Origin: CAZZEX01 sp964653285
GTDB lineage: Bacteria > Chloroflexota > Anaerolineae > B4-G1
Assembly (NCBI GenBank): GCA_964653285.1
Contig: CAZZEX010000003.1
Span: 26,078-90,077, forward strand
Length of the DNA: 64,000 nucleotides
Reading direction: 5' to 3'
The notes below the pieces were generated by a model, which saw only the letters and a list, made by a program, of their open reading frames with translations, was not told the DNA's origin and searched no databases. A program made the position numbers and the translations under genes. Within the stretch, counting starts at the first letter, position 1. Every line of letters starts with the position of its first letter. Positions 15,515 through 23,460 of the stretch are shown here, piece by piece.

Positions 15515-15984
15515 GGCGCCTAGGTCGGCCAGGCGGTCGCGCCTCCCCCCCCTCATCCCCCCACCGGGGGGGGAAAGAGGTGGGGCACGAGGTGAGGAAA
15601 GTCCGGGCTCCACAGGGCACGGTGCTGGATAACACCCAGGCGGGGCGACCCGACGGAAAGGGGCCACAGAAACAGACCGCCGCCCTCTCCCCTCACCCCT
15701 CCCCCGGTGGGGGAGGGGAAGGGAGTGAGAGTGGTAAGGGTGAAAAGGTGGTGTAAGAGACCACCGGCGTCGCTGGTGACAGCGGCGGCCAGGCAACCCC
15801 CACCGGGAGCAAGGCCAAGCAGGGGCAAGACTGTTACCGTCGGGTCTGAGACCCGACGGATAACAGCGCGGGGCGGCCCGTCCCGTTCGAGCCTCGGGTA
15901 GGCCGCTAGAGGCGGCGGGCAACCGCCGTCCCAGATAGATGACCGCCCACGACAGAACCCGGCTTATCGGCCGACCTGGGCGCC
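15515..15984 (+). ncRNA. rnpB: RNase P RNA, bacterial type A
   Basis: Conserved blocks appear in order: GAGGAAAGTCCGGGCTCC (P4 5' side), GGCCACAGAAACAGACCGCC, AAGGGTGAAAAGGTG, GTAAGAGACCACCG, GCAAGGCCAA, TAGATGACCGCC and ACAGAACCCGGCTTAT (P4 3' side). The ends GGCGCCTAGGTCGGCC and GGCCGACCTGGGCGCC pair as P1. At 470 nt it is longer than the usual 350-400, because the P3 and P12 regions carry C-rich/G-rich palindromes (15541-15577 and 15684-15722). It forms the catalytic part of RNase P, which matures tRNA 5' ends. Confidence 0.95.
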
Positions 15985-16023
15985 AGGTAGGGGTGCGGTC
16001 ACCACACCCATAACAGAATTCAC

Positions 16024-16170
16024 GCAATAGCGCAAAACTCACCCTGTCACCCTGAGCGGCCTGCCCTGAGCGCAGTGAAGGGAAGCGAAGGGCCTCCACC
16101 AGAGCAGAGGGAGATTCTTCGCTACGCTCAGAATGACGGCTAGCCGTCAGGGCGACTTTTGCGACACTGC
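16024..16170. mobile_element. MITE copy A
   Basis: A 147-bp non-coding element has imperfect terminal inverted repeats (left GCAATAGCGCAAAACTCACC; right, read inward, GCAGTGTCGCAAAAGTCGCC). It is flanked by GAATTCAC and GAATTCGC, an 8-bp target duplication with one mismatch. The interior is palindromic and includes TTCGCTACGCTCAGAATGAC. Three further copies are in this window. Confidence 0.85.
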
Positions 16171-16186
16171 GAATTCGCGCTAGAAT
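16159..16186 (+). promoter_or_regulatory. Possible hicB promoter partly supplied by the MITE
   Basis: TTGCGA (16159-16164) lies in the right terminal repeat of the MITE and TAGAAT (16181-16186) lies outside it, spaced 16 bp. The -35 match is four of six and the -10 five of six, so support is modest. Confidence 0.35.
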
Positions 16187-16211
16187 TGTAGTGTAACTGG
16201 AAAGCAGTTTG

Positions 16212-16460
16212 ATGGAGGGTGCTCTGACGACGGTTTACCAGTTCACAGTTGTCATAGAACCAGACGAGGACGCATTTCACGCCTACGTCCCGGCCTTGCC
16301 CGGTTGCCACACTTTTGGAGCCACCGTCGAGGAAGCACGAAGCAACATCGCAGAAGCCATAGCACTACACATTGAATGCATGCAGGAGGATGAGGAAGCC
16401 ATCCCCGTTGAACGCGAACCCCTGTTTATCACTCGCCTGTCCGTGCCGGTGGCAGCATGA
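16212..16460 (+). CDS. hicB: HicB-like antitoxin, orphan
   Basis: The 82-residue protein is a HicB partial RNase H fold: YQFTVVIEPDEDAFHAYVPA, LPGCHTFGATVEEARSNIAE and AIALHIECMQEDEEAIP. HicB neutralises the HicA mRNA interferase and often represses its operon. The ATG at 16212 lacks a good ribosome site. A GGAGGG lies just upstream of an in-frame CTG that would start the more usual N-terminus (TTVYQFTVV), so the true start may differ. The gene overlaps the hicA remnant by 4 bp (ATGA), the normal hicB-hicA arrangement. Confidence 0.85.
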   Translation: MEGALTTVYQFTVVIEPDEDAFHAYVPALPGCHTFGATVEEARSNIAEAIALHIECMQEDEEAIPVEREPLFITRLSVPVAA

Positions 16461-16492
16461 GCCCCAAACTTCCACGAGTTGATTGCCGTCAA
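16457..16492 (+). pseudogene. hicA: HicA toxin remnant, first 12 codons, fused to the BREX-like operon
   Basis: The frame starting in the ATGA overlap with hicB reads MSPKLPRVDCRQ, which matches the N-terminus of HicA proteins (MSPKLPRVTGRE type). It then continues without a stop into the BrxA-like sequence. The catalytic His and the double-stranded RNA-binding fold are absent. This marks a junction where the defence operon replaced the toxin body. Confidence 0.65.
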
Positions 16493-17233
16493 ATGTCCAG
16501 CGCGGTTTCCACCCTGCAAGACTTCCCCTGGGATGAGAGCATCCAGGCCGTCAAAGACAGCCTGCGCTTCGACTCGTACCCAGCCTTCGCGGAGCACGTC
16601 TTCAGCACGCTACCCCAGAACTCCCCCCAGACCCGCCGCCGCTACACCAACCTGATCGGCCGTTGGTTCTTCCCTGACCGCCAACTCCCCGGCCCGGCCG
16701 GCCGGGTGTGGGCCGCCTACGGGGACGAGAAGGTACTCCGCGACGTGATGCGTGTCTGTGTACTCTCCCAGGAGCCAGTCGTCGCCGCGTTCATCGAGCG
16801 GTTTATCCGGCCCGCACCGCCGGGCGCCGAGTTGCAAGGAAACGTGTTCCGAACGTACATCAAGGAGACCTACGGCGAGTTCAAGCGCCAATCACACCAG
16901 CGCCTCACCCGCACACTGCGCGAACTGGGCTTTATCGTCAGGATTGGGCAGACCTGGTTCACACAAGCCCTCATTCCCCGCCCCGCTACCGCCTTCCTGA
17001 TCCTGCTCCACGAGCGGTTCGCCCCCACCCCTCGCATCGTCTCGCTGGCCCGGATTCTGGCCGACCCGCTGTGGTGGCAGGTGGGCTACCACGCCCCGGC
17101 CGAAGTGCGGGAAACGTTACACGACGCGGCTGCCGGCGGCCTGATTGCCCGTTTTGTCGCCGTGGATCAGTTGGAGCAGGTCACCACCCGCTACACGTTG
17201 GACGAGTGGCTGGCCCGGAGGCTGCGGCTATGA
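16493..17233 (+). CDS. brxA: BrxA-like protein (DUF1819 type), first gene of BREX-like operon
   Basis: From the ATG at 16493 it has 246 residues; reading from 16457 adds 12 HicA-derived residues. It is all-helical, with TRRRYTNLIGRWFFPD, LRDVMRVCVLSQEPVVAAFI and HQRLTRTLRELGFI, a layout like the inner-membrane-protein-like DUF1819/BrxA fold of DNA-binding helical repeats. BrxA binds DNA and is needed for BREX defence in some systems. The assignment rests on size, helix pattern and first position before BrxB- and BrxC-like genes. There is no clear Shine-Dalgarno, so coupling to hicB translation is likely. It overlaps the next gene by 4 bp. Confidence 0.55.
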   Translation: MSSAVSTLQDFPWDESIQAVKDSLRFDSYPAFAEHVFSTLPQNSPQTRRRYTNLIGRWFFPDRQLPGPAGRVWAAYGDEKVLRDVMRVCVLSQEPVVAAFIERFIRPAPPGAELQGNVFRTYIKETYGEFKRQSHQRLTRTLRELGFIVRIGQTWFTQALIPRPATAFLILLHERFAPTPRIVSLARILADPLWWQVGYHAPAEVRETLHDAAAGGLIARFVAVDQLEQVTTRYTLDEWLARRLRL

Positions 17234-17724
17234 CACCGGATGATCTGCGCGAGACTTTTGGGCGCTTGGCGCGAGGCCCCACCGCAGCGACGCAAGCGGG
17301 CCGGCACCTCTACCTGTGGCACGGCGATCTGACCGCGCTGGAGGAATTGGTGCCGCCGGTACTGTTGCAGCGGTTCAACCTCTACGCGCTGGCGGGGCGA
17401 CTTCCGCGCACGCCCTACGCCGCTGACGAAGCCCGCCGTCTGCTGCGCGCTCAGATCGAGCAAGAACTGCACGACCGGGCCGCCCGTGCCTCCCGGCAGG
17501 TGCTCACCGTGGACGGCTGCACCCTGCTGGCGCGCTACGGCGTGCCCCTCCAGCCCTTCTACTCCTTCGTCAGCGACAGTCACGCCGTCGTCCTGGTGGT
17601 GGCTCGCGAGGAGACGGAGTTCGTCCCACCCGCGCTGCTGCCGGATTTCGTTCGCCTGGCTCCGGCGACGACGTTTGCCGCGTTGAGCCGGGCCGTGGGG
17701 GAAAAGAACGTCGTACAAGGATGA
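17230..17724 (+). CDS. Small BREX-associated protein in the BrxB position
   Basis: The ATG in an ATGA overlap with the previous stop gives 164 residues; longer frames upstream lie in the shadow of brxA. It is mixed alpha/beta: LEELVPPVLLQRFNLYALAG, then QVLTVDGCTLLARYGVPLQP, then AVVLVVAREE. No Walker motif or catalytic motif is visible. BrxB (DUF1788) normally sits between brxA and brxC and has unknown function; the position and size fit, but sequence similarity is not obvious to me. The gene ends 6 bp before the BrxC-like ATPase. Confidence 0.5.
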   Translation: MTPDDLRETFGRLARGPTAATQAGRHLYLWHGDLTALEELVPPVLLQRFNLYALAGRLPRTPYAADEARRLLRAQIEQELHDRAARASRQVLTVDGCTLLARYGVPLQPFYSFVSDSHAVVLVVAREETEFVPPALLPDFVRLAPATTFAALSRAVGEKNVVQG

Positions 17725-17730
17725 TAGAAT

Positions 17731-20700
17731 ATGGAACGAGTACCGCTGCGCACGCTCATCCGTCCCCGGCCGCAACCGGAGACCACGCTCGACCTGCGCC
17801 GCTCCGTCGCCCAACCGGAGGCCACCGTCGGCACCTACGTGTTCACGGATAGCATCCGACGGCACTTCGAGGAGATCCTGGAGCACATGGCCCGGGGCGA
17901 AGGCCAGGGCTTTTGGGTACAGGCCGAGTACGGAGCCGGCAAGACCCACTTCCTGGCGACGCTGGCCTGCCTCCTGTCCGGCGACGACGCGCTGTGGAAA
18001 CAGGTACAAGACGACGGTATTCGTCTCTACCGTCGCCGCCTGCGCGGTACCCGCCTGTTCCCGGTCGTCATCTCCCTGCGCGGCGAGGCAGAGACCGACG
18101 CGGTCGCCACTCGCCCCCTGTTCGACGTCATCGAGGAGAGGCTGGAACACTCGCTGAAGGAGCACGGCCTGCGCGACGCTGTACGGCTCACGCTCGCCGA
18201 CGACCTGCTGGACTGGTTCGCGGGGCAGCCGGAGGGGACGCGCGGGGACATCGAGACCTACGTGCAGCGCCAGACCGGCCAGTCCCCTGGCGCGCTGCGC
18301 GAGTACGAGGGCGACGCCGCGCTCACACACCTCCTCCGGGCCTACTGCGACGAGCACTCCATCCGCCCGCAGGTGGCCTCGACCGTCAAGGCGCGGTTGT
18401 GCCACATCTACGACCAGTTGACGTCACCGGATTTGCCTGGCGGATCCTACGACGGCCTGCTATTCGTGATAGACGAGTACGAGGGCTGGGAAAAGTCACG
18501 CCCTCGTGGTTCTTCACAACAAGCCCGAGATGAGGATTTGCTGGAGACGATGGCCTTCGTCCTGCCCAGGGGCGAGGGGCTGCGCATCTTCACCGTCGTC
18601 GCCTCACAGACAGCGGTGCCGGCTAAACTGCGCGGCGAGCACGGCGGCGACCGCTTTATCAACGTGCCGCTTCTAGCCGGCGCCGAGCGCGACTACGACC
18701 TCATCGTCTCGCGCCGCGTGCGCGAACTGGAACCCGAAAAACTGCCGGAGGTGGACGAGTACTACCACTACTACGCCGAGATGTTCGATTTCGTCCGCGA
18801 CCTGAACGAGGACCAGTTCCGCGACATCTTCCCCTTCCAGCCGCGCTGCTTCGACGTCGCACGCCGCATCACCGAACGCGATCTGCCCACCGCCCGCTCC
18901 GGCATCCTCATCTTCTGGCAGGCGCTCAACCGGCCGCGGTTGCTCGACTGCGACACCCTCATCCGCGTGGCCGACCTGCTGGAAAGCGACCACCTGCACG
19001 AATGTCTGAACACGACCGTCTACCGGCCCGCCTTCGACGCCTACCGGGTGGCCCACGAGGGGCTGGAGAGCCTGGGGCTGGAGAAGACCGACCTGCAACT
19101 GGCCCAGGACGTGCTGGCGACGCTGTTCCTCTGGCACCTGGCGTACCTGACAGGGCCCCGCCCGCTGTCGCTGAAAGAGTTGGCTCAGGCGACGCTGACC
19201 GTCTCCGACCTTCTGCGCGCCGAGGACGCCGTGGCCTACGTCCTGGCCCGGATGCGGGAACTACCCCAGGTGCGCTTCGACGACCAGGGGGCAGCGTTCG
19301 TCGTGACCGGCGGGGAAGGCCCGACGCCGGTGGAAGTCTTCAGCCGCTATCGCGAGGAACCGCTGCGCGACGCCCACGCCGTCGCCCAGGCCTGGACCGA
19401 CGGGCTCTTTCTCACCCCCCGTGAGACCGGGGGCCAGGCAGGGCTGTTCGGTGACTTCGAGCCCAACGAGATGAAGCGGCTCCGCGCCGAGTTCCGACAC
19501 CTGGAGTACAACGGGGAGGTCGTCGTGGCCACACACTGGCAACTGGACTGGAGCCTGCCGCTGCCCGGCGAGGACGTCCATTTCCGCATCGTCATCCTCA
19601 CCGGCCACAAGCCCGACGCCGTGAAGCCAGCTGACCTGCAAGACCCGCGCATCGCTGTGATCGTCCCCTCCGAACTGGTGGGCGGAGCGCACGCGGCTGC
19701 AGTGGACTACCTGGCCTGGCAGAACATGGAGCGGGACTACCGTGATCGAACTGGCCCGGAGGCCGAAAAGATGCGCGACTGGCTGGTGACCAGGCGGACG
19801 ACTGTGCTGAGCGACCTGCTGATGAAGCAGACCGGCCTGTACCGCTCCGCCACCGTCGTCACCCGCGACGGGCTGGCGATTGACGTGCGCGAGGCGATGG
19901 GGCTGGCCGGAACGGAGCACCACGTCGGGTACGTCGTCGAGCGCCTCCTGGCGGCGGCCTACCGGGACCTGCCCGTCGAGGCGGGCAAGTTGCGCTCCCT
20001 CCTGCACCCCAACGACGCGGGCAAACTGTTCGGCGGCCTGTTCGGCCGCCAGCAGACCTCCGCCGCCCGCGCTGCCGTGCGTAACTACGGCGTCGGGCTG
20101 GGCCTGGTGCACCCCGACCGGCCCACCGGCTTCAGGCCCACCGCTTGCCGGGCCTTCGACCTGATCCGCGCCATGCTGGACGAATACCAATCGCAGGGAC
20201 GGGAACTGCCGGCCTGGCGCATCTACGAGCGCCTGTCCGGCGTGCCCTACGGCCTCCCCTACCCGCTGATCCAGTTGTACCTGCTGGCGTTCGTGCGCCA
20301 CGGCCAGCCACGGGTCGAACTGAGACTCAAGCCGGGCCACCGGCTGACGATACGCAAGGGCCAGCCTTTGCCCAGGCCCGCGCTGACGATGACCAACGTG
20401 GTGGACGTGGACTGGAAACTGGGACTGAACCGTTGGTTCGACGCGCTCATCCCCGCCCGTGGCCCCAGTTGGAACGACACAGTAGCCTTCGCCCGTGAGG
20501 TCAAGCCCGACCTGCACGCCGCCTCCGACCCGGCCGAGATTGAGCGCCAGGATAACGCACTCCGCGCCGCGATGGAAACGCTGAGCCAGGAGGCGCAGAC
20601 GGCCCACCGGGGACTGGAGGCGCTGGCCCGCTCGCTGCAGGGCGAACTGACCGACGAGGCTGGCGAGGTGCTCGACCGGATGCTCGCCTTGGGCCAGGCC

Positions 20701-21663
20701 GGTGCGCAGGGGTACCAGGCTTTCCACGAGCGGGTTCAGGAGCACTACGCTTCGCCCGAGCCGCTGCGCGAGGACGTGAGCGCCTACACGCGGCTGCGCC
20801 GTCTGGCCGGGTACGCGGCCGAGATTCAGGAGACGCGGGCCTACCTCGACGCGATGCTCCTCCGTCCGCAGGACAGCGAACTGGCCGGCGACCGCATGCT
20901 GTTGCTGGGGCAACTATCGCTGGCGGAATTGGAGCGCAATCCGGCGCTCTGGCCCTCCGTCTCCGACTCCTTCGGGCGGCTGAAGAGCCGCTATCGCACG
21001 GCCTACCAGAAGCACCATCGCGACACCTACCGGGTGATGGCCGACTTGCGGGCGCGGCTGGAGGACGTACCCCGGCGGCTGCACGCACTGGCGTTACTCA
21101 ACTCCATTATGGAGTTGGGCGAGCCGGTGGGTGCGGACCTGGCCGAGGGATACGCACGGCTTCAAGAGCGGCTGCGTCCGTGCCCAGTGACGGAAGTGAC
21201 GGCGGTGGACGTCGAGGCCCAGCCAGTGTGCGCCGCCTGCGGCCTGCCGCTGACCGTCCGCGCCCCGGCCGCCGAGGTTGAAGCGTTCCTGGGCGACCTG
21301 GAGCGGGCGCTGCAGGAGCAGAGGCGGCGGCTGAGCGCCGAGGCAGTGCGCCGCGTGCTGGAGCGCGCCGGCGGCGACGAACTCTCGCGCCTGATCGAGG
21401 CCGCCCGCGCGGCCGAGATTGCCCGCCTGGTGGACGTGCTCGACGAGCGCGTGGCCGAATCCATCCGCAAACTGCTGGTGGAGGACGGGCTGGTGACCGC
21501 CCCGGCAGAGGTATTTGCGCAGTTGGCCGAGTTGCATCCCACCGTCGGGGAGGGCGAGATACCCGCCACCGTGCGCGACTTTGAGGGCTTGCTGCACGAG
21601 GCATTTGATGAGGCGCAGAAGGCGCACCCGGACAAGAAGACGGTGAGAGTAAGTCTCAGGTAA
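17731..21663 (+). CDS. brxC: BrxC/PglY-like P-loop ATPase
   Basis: The 1310-residue protein has an N-terminal AAA+-type domain with Walker A EYGAGKTHF (Lys71) and Walker B GLLFVIDEYEGW (Asp248, Glu249). A sensor-like ASQTAVPAKL segment follows near residue 290. Long helical regions follow, and a CAACG zinc-knuckle pair (Cys1167, Cys1170) lies near the C-terminus. Size, motif placement and neighbours match BrxC/PglY, the large ATPase of BREX and Pgl systems. ATPases of this class are thought to help the methyltransferase tell self from phage DNA. It is the most conserved marker here besides PglZ and BrxL. Confidence 0.8.
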   Translation: MERVPLRTLIRPRPQPETTLDLRRSVAQPEATVGTYVFTDSIRRHFEEILEHMARGEGQGFWVQAEYGAGKTHFLATLACLLSGDDALWKQVQDDGIRLYRRRLRGTRLFPVVISLRGEAETDAVATRPLFDVIEERLEHSLKEHGLRDAVRLTLADDLLDWFAGQPEGTRGDIETYVQRQTGQSPGALREYEGDAALTHLLRAYCDEHSIRPQVASTVKARLCHIYDQLTSPDLPGGSYDGLLFVIDEYEGWEKSRPRGSSQQARDEDLLETMAFVLPRGEGLRIFTVVASQTAVPAKLRGEHGGDRFINVPLLAGAERDYDLIVSRRVRELEPEKLPEVDEYYHYYAEMFDFVRDLNEDQFRDIFPFQPRCFDVARRITERDLPTARSGILIFWQALNRPRLLDCDTLIRVADLLESDHLHECLNTTVYRPAFDAYRVAHEGLESLGLEKTDLQLAQDVLATLFLWHLAYLTGPRPLSLKELAQATLTVSDLLRAEDAVAYVLARMRELPQVRFDDQGAAFVVTGGEGPTPVEVFSRYREEPLRDAHAVAQAWTDGLFLTPRETGGQAGLFGDFEPNEMKRLRAEFRHLEYNGEVVVATHWQLDWSLPLPGEDVHFRIVILTGHKPDAVKPADLQDPRIAVIVPSELVGGAHAAAVDYLAWQNMERDYRDRTGPEAEKMRDWLVTRRTTVLSDLLMKQTGLYRSATVVTRDGLAIDVREAMGLAGTEHHVGYVVERLLAAAYRDLPVEAGKLRSLLHPNDAGKLFGGLFGRQQTSAARAAVRNYGVGLGLVHPDRPTGFRPTACRAFDLIRAMLDEYQSQGRELPAWRIYERLSGVPYGLPYPLIQLYLLAFVRHGQPRVELRLKPGHRLTIRKGQPLPRPALTMTNVVDVDWKLGLNRWFDALIPARGPSWNDTVAFAREVKPDLHAASDPAEIERQDNALRAAMETLSQEAQTAHRGLEALARSLQGELTDEAGEVLDRMLALGQAGAQGYQAFHERVQEHYASPEPLREDVSAYTRLRRLAGYAAEIQETRAYLDAMLLRPQDSELAGDRMLLLGQLSLAELERNPALWPSVSDSFGRLKSRYRTAYQKHHRDTYRVMADLRARLEDVPRRLHALALLNSIMELGEPVGADLAEGYARLQERLRPCPVTEVTAVDVEAQPVCAACGLPLTVRAPAAEVEAFLGDLERALQEQRRRLSAEAVRRVLERAGGDELSRLIEAARAAEIARLVDVLDERVAESIRKLLVEDGLVTAPAEVFAQLAELHPTVGEGEIPATVRDFEGLLHEAFDEAQKAHPDKKTVRVSLR

Positions 21664-21670
21664 GTATTCC

Positions 21671-22513
21671 ATGACAAAGAAGCGCACTTCCCGGCGGCGC
21701 AGATCAAAATCCGCTCGCTCTACCAGTGCACGTCTCAGCCCGGCTCAACTCAACGGATTGCTCAACCAGGGCCGACGGCTGTTGATATCCGGCGAGCATG
21801 AGCGTGCAATCTCCGTTCTGGAACGGGCGTTGCCGCATCTGCCACGCAACCGCCAGCGGGCCGAGGCGCTCAGCGACCTGGGAATGGCCTACGGTATGCT
21901 CAAGCGTGACGAGGATTCGTACCGGGCGTTGCTGGAGGCCACGCAGATTGCCCCTGACGATGTGCGCATCTGGTATAACTTCGGTCAGACCTGCCGGGGG
22001 GCCGGGCGGCTCGTGCAGAGCCTGCGCGCCTACGAGCGTAGCGCGGCGCTGAACCGCGACCCCCGCCTGGCTTCCAGGATTGCCAAAGATGTTGCCCTGG
22101 CTCGCCAGTTGGTAGAGACCGAGTTGAGCGTGCGCCCACCTGGCTTTACCGTTGATGACCTGCTGGCGCAGGAGAACCTGTTCCTGGCAGGTGTGGAGGA
22201 AATGGTTGCCCGGCAGTGGGACCGCGCCGCCGATCTTTTCCGGCAGGCGCTTGCCCTGGCCGACACGATCCCGCAATTGTGGGGTAACCTGGGCATCTGC
22301 CTGCTCAACCTGGAACAGTACGACGAGGCCGAAGCAGCGCTCCGCCGGGCGCTGAAGCGTGACCCTGACTACGATCTTGCCCGGCAGAACCTGGCCGCCC
22401 TGGCGGAGATGCGCCGCTCGGGCGGACGCCCCATTGTGGCGATGCGTGACCCCCTGGCTGGTCGGCCGGCTCCAAAGATCTTCTACCCGGAGATGGATGA
22501 ACACCATGGTTAA
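21671..22513 (+). CDS. TPR repeat protein inside the BREX-like operon
   Basis: The 280-residue protein begins with a basic Arg/Ser/Lys-rich tail of about 20 residues, then tetratricopeptide repeats. Clear ones are GLLNQGRRLLISGEHERAIS, RAEALSDLGMAYGMLKRDED, IWYNFGQTCRGAGRLVQSL and LWGNLGICLLNLEQYDEAEA. TPRs mediate protein-protein contacts. The gene follows the ATPase after 7 bp, so it is cotranscribed. A TPR gene is not a core BREX component; it may be a scaffold or an accessory gene carried with the AbiE pair. Confidence 0.8.
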   Translation: MTKKRTSRRRRSKSARSTSARLSPAQLNGLLNQGRRLLISGEHERAISVLERALPHLPRNRQRAEALSDLGMAYGMLKRDEDSYRALLEATQIAPDDVRIWYNFGQTCRGAGRLVQSLRAYERSAALNRDPRLASRIAKDVALARQLVETELSVRPPGFTVDDLLAQENLFLAGVEEMVARQWDRAADLFRQALALADTIPQLWGNLGICLLNLEQYDEAEAALRRALKRDPDYDLARQNLAALAEMRRSGGRPIVAMRDPLAGRPAPKIFYPEMDEHHG

Positions 22514-22620
22514 CGACCTCCATCTTTTCTCATCTACTATGATGCCGCCCACTACGACCACATACTGACATCTGCTGTCACATCCATTTCCCCTGCACCG
22601 AGAAGTATGCTATACTGCGT

Positions 22621-22653
22621 CACGAAACCAACTGTTGAAAGGTGTGTTTCGTG
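22621..22653. promoter_or_regulatory. Inverted repeat over the abiEi start, probable autoregulation site
   Basis: CACGAAAC (22621-22628) and GTTTCGTG (22646-22653) are perfect 8-bp inverted arms 17 bp apart, enclosing the ribosome-binding site and reaching the GTG start. A TATACT -10-like box is at 22611-22616. AbiEi antitoxins repress their own promoters by binding inverted repeats. Confidence 0.55.
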
Positions 22654-23460
22654 TCGAGAAATATAACAGAACTGGGTCCCAGGGAGGCGGAGTTTCTCTC
22701 CAGATTGGCCGGTGAGGGACGGACTATCTTTACCGTCGAGCAGGCACGGTGCTTCTGGGGAAACACCGACTACACGACCAACGTCCTGGGGCGGCTGGAA
22801 AGCAAGGGGTGGCTGCGCCGGCTGGAACGCGGCACGTACCTGATCATCCCCCTCGAAGCGGGCCCCGCACGCGACTGGTCGGAGAGCGCGCTGGTGATCG
22901 CGCCGTACCTCATCCAGCCAGCGGCAATCGCCTACTGGTCGGCGCTGCACTACTGGAATATGACCGAGCAGGTACCCCGCACCGTCTTCGTCCAATCCAC
23001 CCGCCGCAAACACCGGCGTCGGGTAGAGGTACTGGGCATCCCCTTTCGCTTCGTCACCGTCGTCGAGGCCAAGTTCTTCGGCGTGGTCAAGCGCACACTT
23101 GATGGCAAGCCGCTTTACGTCACCGACCGGGAGAAAACGCTGCTGGATGCGGCCGACCGCCCCGACCTGAGCGGCGGCATCGGCCAACTGGCCCAGGCAT
23201 TGCGCAATGCCTGGGCCGACGTGGACTGGCAGCGGCTGGACGAGTACCTGGCCCGTTGGGGGACAGGCAGCCTGACCAAGCGGCTTGGCTACCTGATAGA
23301 GATACTGGAACTGCCGCTCCCCGACCGGGAGGAGCGTCTGACCCGCTGGCGCCGTTCGCTCTCTAGCGGCATTGCTTCCCTCGAACCCAGAAGTGGCGAT
23401 AAGGGCCACGTCGTGACCCGCTGGCGAGTGCGCGTAGACGTAGAGGAGACGTGGCAATGA
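22651..23460 (+). CDS. abiEi: AbiEi-type antitoxin/transcriptional repressor
   Basis: The GTG at 22651 with GAAAGG 8 nt upstream gives 269 residues. The N-terminus is a winged helix (AEFLSRLAGEGRTIFTVEQA, TNVLGRLESKGWLRRLERGT), followed by the AbiEi central domain: YLIQPAAIAYWSALHYWNMT, TVFVQSTRRKHRR, FRFVTVVEAKFFGV and YVTDREKTLLDAADRP. This is the antitoxin of type IV AbiE systems. It overlaps abiEii by 4 bp (ATGA). Within this operon it separates the ATPase and TPR genes from the methyltransferase. Confidence 0.88.
   Translation: MSRNITELGPREAEFLSRLAGEGRTIFTVEQARCFWGNTDYTTNVLGRLESKGWLRRLERGTYLIIPLEAGPARDWSESALVIAPYLIQPAAIAYWSALHYWNMTEQVPRTVFVQSTRRKHRRRVEVLGIPFRFVTVVEAKFFGVVKRTLDGKPLYVTDREKTLLDAADRPDLSGGIGQLAQALRNAWADVDWQRLDEYLARWGTGSLTKRLGYLIEILELPLPDREERLTRWRRSLSSGIASLEPRSGDKGHVVTRWRVRVDVEETWQ

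Noticed and set aside
15086..16099. Minus-strand frame across rnpB
   Set aside because: The region encodes a clear RNase P RNA and a promoter on the plus strand; the frame is incidental.
16024..16170. Insertion sequence with transposase
   Set aside because: At 147 bp the element is too short to code for a transposase, so it is listed as a MITE.
19261..20913. 550-codon minus-strand frame opposite brxC
   Set aside because: It is an antisense shadow of the ATPase gene with no recognisable motif or ribosome site.
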